Source: DASVCS01 sp036381495
GTDB taxonomy: Bacteria; Gemmatimonadota; Gemmatimonadetes; Longimicrobiales; RSA9
Reading direction: 5' to 3'
Assembly: GCA_036381495.1 (NCBI GenBank)
Contig: DASVCS010000055.1
Location: forward strand, 1-13,259
Length of the DNA: 13,259 bases
Positions 1-6,667 of this stretch are shown piece by piece; position 1 is the first letter of the stretch; each line of letters starts with the position of its first letter. The translations under genes were made by a program, and so were the position numbers. Under the pieces are notes generated by a model. It was not told where the DNA came from. It saw only the letters and a list, made by a program, of their open reading frames with translations, and ran no database searches.

Positions 1-1
1 C

Positions 2-409
2 TCGGGATGGCTCCACGCCTTGAGCTGGCAGTCCGAGAACCCGGCGTTCACGTTCGACTACAGCCAGTTCGACCGGATCACCACGAGTGGCGGTTCCGAC
101 TGGATCGTGACCGCCGTCTCGGGCGGCGGGCTCACATTGGCGTCGGGTGGGGATTTCCTCCAGGCGCCAGTCTCCTTCGACCTGAAGATGACGGGCGTCA
201 CCGACGCCAAGCAGCTCATCAACACGGTCTCGTACTGGGGTACGGCGAGGGAGGATCTGGATCAGAGTGGCAACCCCTACGGCGCGACGTACAGCGTCGG
301 TGGGTACGTCACCCCTGAGCCCGTCACCATGCTTCTGCTCGGCACCGGCCTGATCGGTGTCGCGGGAGCCGCGCGCCGGAAGCGGCGCGGGGCCGAGCTG
401 GAAGCGTAG
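2..409 (+). CDS. PEP-CTERM sorting domain protein (5' end outside window)
   Basis: The frame is open to the left edge of the window, so this is the last 135 residues of a longer protein; the TTG at 20 is not a convincing start. The visible part is Gly/Ser/Thr-rich with alternating hydrophobic residues, as in secreted beta-rich proteins. The C-terminus carries the three-part PEP-CTERM signal: Pro-Glu-Pro at 314-322, a hydrophobic helix (VTMLLLGTGLIGVAGAA) and a basic RRKRR tail at 374-388. In known systems this signal is recognised by an inner-membrane exosortase, which cleaves near the PEP motif and delivers the protein to the outer surface, usually alongside exopolysaccharide. The function of the mature protein cannot be read from this fragment. 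A GC hairpin 12 nt after the stop suggests its transcription ends before the glycan genes. The sorting signal is certain; the role is unknown. Confidence 0.88.
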   Translation, partial: SGWLHALSWQSENPAFTFDYSQFDRITTSGGSDWIVTAVSGGGLTLASGGDFLQAPVSFDLKMTGVTDAKQLINTVSYWGTAREDLDQSGNPYGATYSVGGYVTPEPVTMLLLGTGLIGVAGAARRKRRGAELEA

Positions 410-605
410 GCGAGTCACGCCCGCCGTCGCGCCGCTCCGCGGGGTGGCGCGGCGGCGGACCGTGGCCGCGGACCCGGATCGGTGTGCCGGCAGCCGAGGG
501 ACCCGTGCCGCCGGCGCGCCGAACCGCGGGCGCGCGGCACCGCTCGCTGGTCCACGCTTCAGGCCGCCCGCGCGTGATCGCGCGTCTGACCTTTACTCGA
601 TACCA
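410..605. other. Intergenic region upstream of the glycan operon
   Basis: This 196-nt non-coding stretch contains the hairpin at 421-458 and a smaller inverted repeat, CGCGCG-TGAT-CGCGCG, at 569-584, about 20 nt before the ATG at 606. The last 20 nt (586-605) are less GC-rich than their surroundings and are the likeliest place for promoter melting or ribosome entry. I could not find a convincing paired -35/-10 or a Shine-Dalgarno sequence. An in-frame extension of the downstream gene back to 357 would translate this DNA into Arg/Pro/Ala-rich sequence unlike either neighbour, so I treat it as non-coding. Confidence 0.5.
421..458 (+). terminator. GC-rich hairpin after the PEP-CTERM gene, probable terminator
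   Basis: Positions 421-433 pair with 446-458 to give a 13-bp stem, all G-C except one G-T wobble at 427/452, with a 12-nt loop. It lies 12 nt past the stop at 409 and about 150 nt before the next gene. No T-run follows, so it is not a textbook intrinsic terminator. It could act as a terminator or as a 3'-end stabiliser. Confidence 0.5.
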
Positions 606-2372
606 ATGTCGCTGACGAGTCTGGCTTTGAATCGGACGTCCACCGTCGTTCCGGATCGTGAAGTGGTTCCTCCTCGGCACCATCTCCTGACGGTGTCGGT
701 GGAAGACTACTACCATGTGGGCGCGTTCAACCGGCTGATCCAGAACCGGCAGTGGTACCGGTTCGAGCGGCGGGTCGAGATCGGCACGCACCGCACGCTC
801 GCCCTGTTGGATGCGTTCGGATTGAAGGCGACGTTCTTCGTGCTCGGCTGGGTGGCGGAGCAGCTTCCCGAGCTGGTGCGCGAGATCGCGGCGCACGGGC
901 ACGAGATCGCGAGCAAGGGCTTCTATCATCGGAACATCCGGCAGATGACGCCGGCGGAGTTCCGGGAGGACCTGGCGCGTGCGCGGGAGGCGCTCGAGCG
1001 GGCGAGCGGCCGCCGGGTGCTCGGCTACCGGGTCGCCGACCTGTGGTTCACGCCGCCCGACCTCTGGGCGCTTGATCTGCTGGCCGAAGAGGGATACGCC
1101 TACGATTCCAGTGTCGGTCCGCTGCTCCGCGCGTACGCGGCGGAGCCGTGGCGGCGGTTCGCGCACCGGCATCGCTCGGGGGACCGCGATCTATGGGAGT
1201 TCCCGATCTCGGCGGTGTCGCTGTTCGGCCTGCACCTGCCGATTGCGGGAGGCAACTACTTCCGTCAGATCCCGCAGGGGATCATGCGACGCGCCGTCGC
1301 GCGCTGGGACCGCACCTGCGACGCGCCCTACGTGATGTATTTCCACACCTGGGAACTCGATCCGGACCAGCCGAAGATCAACGCCGCGCCGCTCCACGCA
1401 CGGATCCGCCATTACCGCAATCTCCGCGACATGCCGCGGATCCTCGAATACTACTTCGAGCGCTACCCGTTCGCATCGATCGCCGAGTACCTGCAACTGG
1501 ACACGACGGGTACGGGCATTGCCGCGAGCGCACCGACGCCGCGCCCCGCGCCGGCCATCGCGGTCACGGATCCGCCCGTCCCGGATGTGCGCCGGGCCGA
1601 TCGGATCCCGATCAGCATCGCGGTCCCGTGCTACAACGAGGAACTGATTCTGCCGTACCTCTCGAACACGTTGCGGAGCGTCGAGGCGGCGCTCTCCCGG
1701 GAGTACGACGTCCATTTCATCTTCGTGGACGACAGCAGCACGGACGGGACGTGGGACGCGCTGAACGAACTCTTCGGCTCACGGCCGAATTGCACGCTGG
1801 TCCGGCACCCGCAGAACATGGGCGTCGCCGCGGGGATCCTGACGGCGATCCGGAGCGCGAGAACGGAGATCGTCTGTTCGATCGACTGTGACTGCACGTA
1901 CGACCCGCACGAGCTGGCGCGGATGATCCCGCTACTCGACGACGGCGTGGATCTGGTGACCGCCTCGCCGTACCACCCGAAGGGTGCCGTGCGGAACGTG
2001 CCGCGTTGGCGGCTGGCCATGTCGCGTTCGCTCTCGCGGCTCTACCGGCGCGTGCTGCATCAGAAGCTCTGGACGTACACGAGTTGTTTCCGTGTGTACC
2101 GCCGCGCCGCGTTCCTGGGCCTCGAGCTCGAACGGAGGGGATTCCTCGGCGTCGCCGAGATGCTCGGCCGGCTCGACCTCGCGGGTGCGGGGATCGTCGA
2201 GTACCCGACCACCCTGGACGTCCGGATGCTCGGGCGCTCGAAGATGAAGGTGCTGCGCACGATCGTGGGCCACCTCACGCTTCTCGCTACGCTGTTGCGG
2301 GTGCGGCTGAGCGCCCGCGCACGCGGGGAGCGCGCGGCGGTGCCACGGGAGTCCTCGGAGGTGGCCTCGTGA
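606..2372 (+). CDS. Fused polysaccharide deacetylase (DUF3473 type) - family 2 glycosyltransferase
   Basis: A 588-residue two-domain protein. Residues about 28-298 are a NodB-like (CE4) deacetylase of the kind found in PEP-CTERM/exopolysaccharide loci with a DUF3473 C-terminal part: SVEDYYH (31-37), TFFVLGW (76-82), GHEIASKGFYH (98-108), YDSSVGP (166-172), a GGNYFR segment and YFHTWELDP (245-253). A Pro/Ala-rich linker (about 300-333) leads to a GT-A glycosyltransferase like dolichol-phosphate mannose synthases: VPCYNEE (340-346), DDSSTDG (375-381), and DCD (428-430) as the likely metal/NDP-sugar motif. It should deacetylate N-acetylated sugars and transfer a sugar, perhaps to a polyprenyl phosphate. 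Position 104, normally the first metal-binding His, is Lys, and the usual R-x-P motif reads RVAD (142-145), so deacetylase activity is doubtful. The ATG at 606 is chosen because homology begins about 25 residues later and upstream codons look non-coding; no clear Shine-Dalgarno is seen. The stop overlaps the next start. Confidence 0.9.
   Translation: MSLTSLALNRTSTVVPDREVVPPRHHLLTVSVEDYYHVGAFNRLIQNRQWYRFERRVEIGTHRTLALLDAFGLKATFFVLGWVAEQLPELVREIAAHGHEIASKGFYHRNIRQMTPAEFREDLARAREALERASGRRVLGYRVADLWFTPPDLWALDLLAEEGYAYDSSVGPLLRAYAAEPWRRFAHRHRSGDRDLWEFPISAVSLFGLHLPIAGGNYFRQIPQGIMRRAVARWDRTCDAPYVMYFHTWELDPDQPKINAAPLHARIRHYRNLRDMPRILEYYFERYPFASIAEYLQLDTTGTGIAASAPTPRPAPAIAVTDPPVPDVRRADRIPISIAVPCYNEELILPYLSNTLRSVEAALSREYDVHFIFVDDSSTDGTWDALNELFGSRPNCTLVRHPQNMGVAAGILTAIRSARTEIVCSIDCDCTYDPHELARMIPLLDDGVDLVTASPYHPKGAVRNVPRWRLAMSRSLSRLYRRVLHQKLWTYTSCFRVYRRAAFLGLELERRGFLGVAEMLGRLDLAGAGIVEYPTTLDVRMLGRSKMKVLRTIVGHLTLLATLLRVRLSARARGERAAVPRESSEVAS
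2357..2361 (+). promoter_or_regulatory. Shine-Dalgarno for the GTG start at 2369
   Basis: GGAGG ends 7 nt before the GTG at 2369, inside the 3' end of the fusion gene. It sets this start, since the reading frame stays open far upstream within the previous gene but only from 2369 gives the FAD-binding N-terminus. Confidence 0.7.
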
Positions 2373-3712
2373 GCGGCCCGGCGGCGCATGTCGGCATTGT
2401 CGGCGGTGGGATGCTGGGGATGGGGCTGGCGCTCCACCTCCGGCGGCAGGGGTGCCGGGTCACGGTCCTCGAAGGCGCACCGGGTGTCGGCGGCCTGGCG
2501 GCGGCCCAGCAGATCGGCGGGTACACCTGGGACCGGTTCTATCACGTGATTCTGCTCTCCGATCGGCACCTCCGCGAGTTGCTCGACGAGATCGGGCTGG
2601 CGGACCAGGTGCGCTGGGGGCAGACGCGGACCGGGTTCTACGTGGACGGGCGGCTCCATTCGCTTTCGGACAGCATCGAGTTCCTCCGGTTCCCGCCGCT
2701 CTCGCTCGTGGACAAGGCGCGGCTGGCCGCCACGATCCTCTACGCCTCGCGGATCCGGGACGGCCGGCGACTCGAGGCGATCCCCGTCACGACCTGGCTC
2801 CGCCGCTGGTCGGGACGGCGGACCTTCGAGCGGATCTGGCTCCCACTGCTGCGCAGCAAGCTGGGCGAGAACTACCGCCTGGCGAGCGCATCGTTCATCT
2901 GGGCGATCATCGCGCGGATGTACGCGGCGCGGCGGTCGGGGCTGAAGCGCGAAATGTTCGGTTACGTGGATGGCGGCTACGCGCGCATCCTCGACCGTTT
3001 GGCCGAGCACGTCCAGGCCGCGGGGATCGAGATCGAGTGTGGCTGCCGTGTCGCGGAGGTGCGGAACCTGCCCGGCGCCGCGGAGGTGCGCATGGGGACG
3101 GGCGAACACCGGATGTTCGACCGCGTCGTCCTGACACTGCCGAGCACGCGCATCCCGCAGCTCTGTCCGCAGTTGACCGATGCGGAGCGGGCGCGCTTCC
3201 GCGGCGTCATCTACCAGGGCGTGATCTGCGCCTCCGTGCTGCTCCGCAAACCGCTGGCGGACTTCTACGTGACGAACATCACCGATTCGTGGGTGCCGTT
3301 CACGGCGGTCATCGAGATGACCGCACTCGTGGACCGGGAACGGTTCGGCGGGCACTCGCTCGTCTACCTCCCGCGATACGTCACGCGGGACGACCCCTTC
3401 TGGACCCGGTCCGACGACGAGATCCGCGAAGACTTCCTCGCCGCGCTCGAGCGGATGTATCCGCATTTTCGCCGCGACGACGTCATCGACTGGAAGCTCG
3501 GCCGCGTCCGCGAGGTACTCGCGGTGCCAACGCTCGACTACTCGCGCGACGCGCTGGTGCCGACGCGCACATCGCTCGAGAACGTGTTCGTCGTGAACTC
3601 GTCGCAGATCGTCAACGGCACGCTGAACGTCAACGAGACCCTCGGTCTCGCGCGGGCGAAGGCGGCGGAACTCGCCCCCTTCATCCGCGCGCCCGCCGGG
3701 GTCGCCGCCTGA
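2369..3712 (+). CDS. NAD(P)/FAD-dependent oxidoreductase, amine oxidase / protoporphyrinogen oxidase-like
   Basis: A 447-residue flavoprotein. The N-terminus is a dinucleotide-binding fold: HVGIVGGGMLGMGLALHL (7-24) with GxGxxG, a Glu at the end of strand 2 (VTVLEGAPGVGGLA, 32-45), then the YTWDRFYHVI segment (52-61), where substrate-side residues usually begin. The C-terminus has the second FAD-contacting stretch, ENVFVVNSSQIVNGTLNVNE (404-423). This layout matches flavin amine oxidase/protoporphyrinogen oxidase-like enzymes and is also distantly like UDP-galactopyranose mutase. Relatives sit in glycan and PEP-CTERM loci, but the reaction is not known to me; oxidation or isomerisation of a sugar or lipid-linked intermediate is inferred from context only. 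The GTG start overlaps the previous stop (GTGA), which indicates translational coupling to the deacetylase-glycosyltransferase. No membrane segment or signal peptide is evident. Family assignment is confident; the substrate is open. Confidence 0.9.
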   Translation: MSGPAAHVGIVGGGMLGMGLALHLRRQGCRVTVLEGAPGVGGLAAAQQIGGYTWDRFYHVILLSDRHLRELLDEIGLADQVRWGQTRTGFYVDGRLHSLSDSIEFLRFPPLSLVDKARLAATILYASRIRDGRRLEAIPVTTWLRRWSGRRTFERIWLPLLRSKLGENYRLASASFIWAIIARMYAARRSGLKREMFGYVDGGYARILDRLAEHVQAAGIEIECGCRVAEVRNLPGAAEVRMGTGEHRMFDRVVLTLPSTRIPQLCPQLTDAERARFRGVIYQGVICASVLLRKPLADFYVTNITDSWVPFTAVIEMTALVDRERFGGHSLVYLPRYVTRDDPFWTRSDDEIREDFLAALERMYPHFRRDDVIDWKLGRVREVLAVPTLDYSRDALVPTRTSLENVFVVNSSQIVNGTLNVNETLGLARAKAAELAPFIRAPAGVAA

Positions 3713-3718
3713 ACCGCC

Positions 3719-4723
3719 ATGGCCAACGCGAAACCGCTGGCGAGCATCTCGCTGGACACGGACAACCTCTGGTCGTACATGAAGACGCACGGCGAGCCGG
3801 GATGGGAGAGCCGTCCGTCGTATCTGGACACGCTGATCCCGCTGGCGCTGGACGTGCTCGATGAGCTGGAGCTCAAGATCACGTTCTTCCTCGTGGGCGT
3901 GGATGCCGAGCGGGCGGAGAACGGGCCGGCGTTGCGCGCACTGGTCGAGCGCGGCCACGAGGTCGGCAACCACTCGTTCGAGCACGAGCCGTGGCTGCAC
4001 CTGTACACGAGGGAGCAGCTCGAAGCGGAGATCGGCCGGGCCGAGCAGGCGATCCACGCCGCGACCGGGCAACGGCCGCGCGGGTTCAGAGGACCGGGGT
4101 TCAGTTGGAGTCCGGTCCTGTTCGAGGTCCTGCGCGACCACGGGTATCTCTACGATGCCTCGACACTGCCGACGTTCCTCGGCCCGCTCGCTCGCCTGTA
4201 CTACTTCAGGACGGCGCGGCTGAGCCCGGAGGAGCGCGCCGAGCGCAAGGCGCTGTTCGGCACGTTCCGGGACGGGCTGCGGCCGATCCGGCCCTACCGC
4301 TGGCGGCTCGACTCCGGACGCGCGCTGCTCGAGATCCCGGTCACGACGTTCCCGATCCTCCGGGTCCCGATCCATCTGAGCTATCTCCTCTATCTCAGCC
4401 GTTTTTCCGAGCGGCTGATGTTCGCCTATCTCGGCGCGGCGCTCGCCGCCTGCCGGCTGACGCGGACCGAGCCCAGCTTCCTGCTGCACCCGCTGGACCT
4501 GCTGAGCGGCGAGCGGGTGCCGCAGCTCCGTTTCTTCCCCGGGATGGATGTGCCGGAATCGCGCAAGCTCGACCTCTTCCGCCGGGTCCTGCGCAAGCTG
4601 GGCGCGCGTTTCGAGCTGGTCCCGATGAGCGTGCATGCGCGGGCGTTGCTCGGCGAGAACGGGGTCGAGGCCCGGCGGTCCGTTGTCCCCGCCGTCCCGG
4701 CGGGCACGCGCGCGGGGAGGTAG
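3719..4723 (+). CDS. Polysaccharide deacetylase, CE4/NodB family
   Basis: A 334-residue protein with a complete NodB homology domain at residues about 7-150. The first motif is SLDTDN (D13, D15), then TFFLVG (55-60). The metal-binding motif is GHEVGNHSFEH with H85 and H89, followed by FRGPGFSW (123-130), YDAST (145-149) and a late FLLHPLD (H257). All residues expected for a divalent-metal-dependent deacetylase are present, so it probably removes N- or O-acetyl groups from a glycan or a lipid-linked sugar. The C-terminal half has a hydrophobic stretch (SYLLYLSRFSERLMFAYLGA, 221-240), which may lie on the membrane. There is no signal peptide, so a cytoplasmic or membrane-associated site is likely. 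It starts 7 nt after the oxidoreductase stop with no clear Shine-Dalgarno, suggesting coupled translation. It is not a duplicate of the deacetylase domain at 606-2372: length and motifs differ. Confidence 0.92.
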   Translation: MANAKPLASISLDTDNLWSYMKTHGEPGWESRPSYLDTLIPLALDVLDELELKITFFLVGVDAERAENGPALRALVERGHEVGNHSFEHEPWLHLYTREQLEAEIGRAEQAIHAATGQRPRGFRGPGFSWSPVLFEVLRDHGYLYDASTLPTFLGPLARLYYFRTARLSPEERAERKALFGTFRDGLRPIRPYRWRLDSGRALLEIPVTTFPILRVPIHLSYLLYLSRFSERLMFAYLGAALAACRLTRTEPSFLLHPLDLLSGERVPQLRFFPGMDVPESRKLDLFRRVLRKLGARFELVPMSVHARALLGENGVEARRSVVPAVPAGTRAGR

Positions 4724-4729
4724 GCGCGG

Positions 4730-6667
4730 ATGTGCGGAATCGTCGGGATCATCGATCAGGACCGCCAGCCCGTGGACCTGCTGGTCCTGGCGCACATGGC
4801 GGCGGCGCTCGACCATCGCGGCCCGGATGACGAGGGCCATCTGATCGATGGCCCGGTCGGGCTCTACCACAAGCGGCTGTCGATCATCGATCCGGCGGCC
4901 GGCCATCAGCCCATGACGTTCGGCGCGACGACGGTCGTCTTCAACGGCGAGATCTACAACTACGTCGAGCTGCGCGACGAGCTGAAGCGTCGCGGCCACG
5001 CGTTCCGCACGAACTCGGACACCGAGGTCCTGCTCCACGCCTACGTCGAGTACGGCCTCGAATTCGTGAAGCACCTCAACGGGATGTTCGCGTTCCTGAT
5101 CTACGACCGCGACCGCGGTCGCGTGATCGCGGCACGAGACCATCTCGGCATCAAGCCGTTGTACTATCGGGTCGACGGCGGGCGGACCCTCTTCGCCTCC
5201 GAGATCAAGGCGTTGTTGCGCCACCCCGAGGTGCGGGCGGCGCCGGATCACGCCGCGCTGAAGGACTACATCACGTTCCAGTTCGTCCTCGGCGACCGGA
5301 CGCTCTTCGACGGGATCCGCAAGGTGATGCCGGGCCATTACATGGTTGTGGACATCGCGTCCGGCGCCATGCAGTCGGTCCAGTTCTGGGAGCCGCGCTT
5401 CGTCGTCGATCCGTACCACACGGAGGAGTACTTCATCGTCGAGCTGCGGCGGCTGCTCGAAGATGCCGTGCGGATCCAGATGCGCAGCGACGTCCCGGTC
5501 GGCACCTACCTGAGCGGCGGCCTCGACTCGAGCCTCATCACGACGCTCGCGGCGCAGCACGCGAGCGGCCTCAAGAGCTTCACGGGCGCGTTCCGCGAGG
5601 GGCCCGAGTTCGATGAGACGCCCTACGCCCGTGAAGTCGCGGCGGCGTGCGGCAGCGACATGCTGGAGATCGTGCCGACCGAACACGACTTCACGGACGT
5701 CCTGCCCGACCTGGTCTACCACATGGACGAGCCCGTCGCGGGGCCCGGGCTCTTCCCACAGTTCATGGTCGCGCGGGAGGCGGCCGGCCACGTCAAGGTC
5801 GTGCTCGGCGGCCAGGGCGGCGATGAGATCTTCGGCGGCTACGCCCGCTACCTCGTCGCCTACCTCGAGCAGGCGCTCAAGGGCGCGATCCTCGAAACCA
5901 ACGAAGAGGCCGAGCACATCGTCTCGCTCCAGTCGATCATCCCGCACCTGCCCAGCCTGCGCGCCTACACGCCGATGCTGCGGCACTTCTGGAGCCGCGA
6001 CGTCTTCGAGCCGATGGACCGCCGCTACTTCCGGCTCATCGACAGGAGCGGCGGCGCGCTCGAGCTGCTCAGCCCCGACTTCCGCGCGACGTACGACACG
6101 GAAGAGGTCTTCGCCCGCTTCCAGTCGATCTTCAACCACCCACACACGCTGTCGTACTACAACAAGATGACGCACTTCGACCTGGTCACGAATCTGCCGG
6201 CGCTGCTGCACGTCGAAGACCGGGTCAGCATGGCGGCCTCCCTCGAGTCCAGGGTCCCGCTGCTGGACCACCGGATCATCGACCTCGTGACCGCCATGCC
6301 GCCACGCATGAAATTCAAGGGCGGCGAGCTGAAGTCCATCCTGAAGCGGGCGATCCAGGATGTGCTGCCGGCCAGCATCATGCAGCGCAAGGACAAGATG
6401 GGGTTCCCGGTTCCGCTGCACCTGTGGCTGCGCGGGGACTCGCGATCGTTCTTCCGGGATGCACTGCTCTCGTCGCCGGCGACGCAGCGCGGTCTGTTCG
6501 CGGCGCGCGAGATCGAGCGCCTGCTCGACAGTGAGGCGCCGTTCGGGCGCCGGCTCTGGGGCGTGTTGAACCTGGAGCTGTGGCATCGCCGGTTCATTGA
6601 TTCGGCATCTGTTCCCCTATCAACCGAGAGTCTGCCATGCCGCTTCGGCTCAGAGGCGAGGACGTAG
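4730..6667 (+). CDS. asnB: Glutamine-hydrolysing asparagine synthase-type amidotransferase
   Basis: A 645-residue two-domain enzyme. The N-terminal class II glutaminase begins MCGIVGI with the nucleophile Cys2 exposed after Met removal, and has R49, FNGEIYN (71-77) and SDTE (96-99) for glutamine binding. The synthetase domain has the ATP pyrophosphatase loop LSGGLDSS (261-268), a GGQGGDEIFGGYARY segment (360-374) and the AASLESRVPLLDH stretch. Housekeeping enzymes make asparagine; in glycan and exosortase loci, homologues are thought to amidate other carboxylates, and WbpS of Pseudomonas O-antigen loci amidates uronic acids. The next gene is a nucleotide-sugar dehydrogenase that would make such a uronate, so a glycan role is likely, though asparagine synthesis cannot be excluded. 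A GGGGAGG at 4714-4720 sits 9 nt before the ATG. The last 30 or so nt overlap the next gene and encode a Ser-rich tail that looks unconserved. Confidence 0.93.
   Translation: MCGIVGIIDQDRQPVDLLVLAHMAAALDHRGPDDEGHLIDGPVGLYHKRLSIIDPAAGHQPMTFGATTVVFNGEIYNYVELRDELKRRGHAFRTNSDTEVLLHAYVEYGLEFVKHLNGMFAFLIYDRDRGRVIAARDHLGIKPLYYRVDGGRTLFASEIKALLRHPEVRAAPDHAALKDYITFQFVLGDRTLFDGIRKVMPGHYMVVDIASGAMQSVQFWEPRFVVDPYHTEEYFIVELRRLLEDAVRIQMRSDVPVGTYLSGGLDSSLITTLAAQHASGLKSFTGAFREGPEFDETPYAREVAAACGSDMLEIVPTEHDFTDVLPDLVYHMDEPVAGPGLFPQFMVAREAAGHVKVVLGGQGGDEIFGGYARYLVAYLEQALKGAILETNEEAEHIVSLQSIIPHLPSLRAYTPMLRHFWSRDVFEPMDRRYFRLIDRSGGALELLSPDFRATYDTEEVFARFQSIFNHPHTLSYYNKMTHFDLVTNLPALLHVEDRVSMAASLESRVPLLDHRIIDLVTAMPPRMKFKGGELKSILKRAIQDVLPASIMQRKDKMGFPVPLHLWLRGDSRSFFRDALLSSPATQRGLFAAREIERLLDSEAPFGRRLWGVLNLELWHRRFIDSASVPLSTESLPCRFGSEART

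Noticed and set aside
569..584. Inverted repeat CGCGCG-TGAT-CGCGCG as an operator near the operon start.
   Set aside because: Alternating CG runs are common by chance in DNA of this composition, and nothing else supports a regulator site; it is only mentioned in the intergenic entry.
357..605. Upstream extension of the deacetylase-glycosyltransferase to a GTG at 357.
   Set aside because: It would overlap the PEP-CTERM gene and the hairpin at 421-458 and adds an Arg/Pro/Ala-rich stretch with no family similarity.
2369..3712. The FAD enzyme as a DprE1-like decaprenyl-phosphoribose epimerase to match the UbiA/PAP2 genes.
   Set aside because: DprE1 belongs to the vanillyl-alcohol-oxidase type FAD family; this protein has the N-terminal GxGxxG dinucleotide fold of amine oxidase-like flavoproteins.
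2060..6586. A 1508-codon open frame on the minus strand, with other long antisense frames at 6157-8592 and 10329-12245.
   Set aside because: They lie opposite well-supported + strand genes, are Arg/Pro/Glu/Asp-rich without recognisable motifs, and are explained by the scarcity of A/T-rich stop codons in DNA with G/C at nearly every third position.
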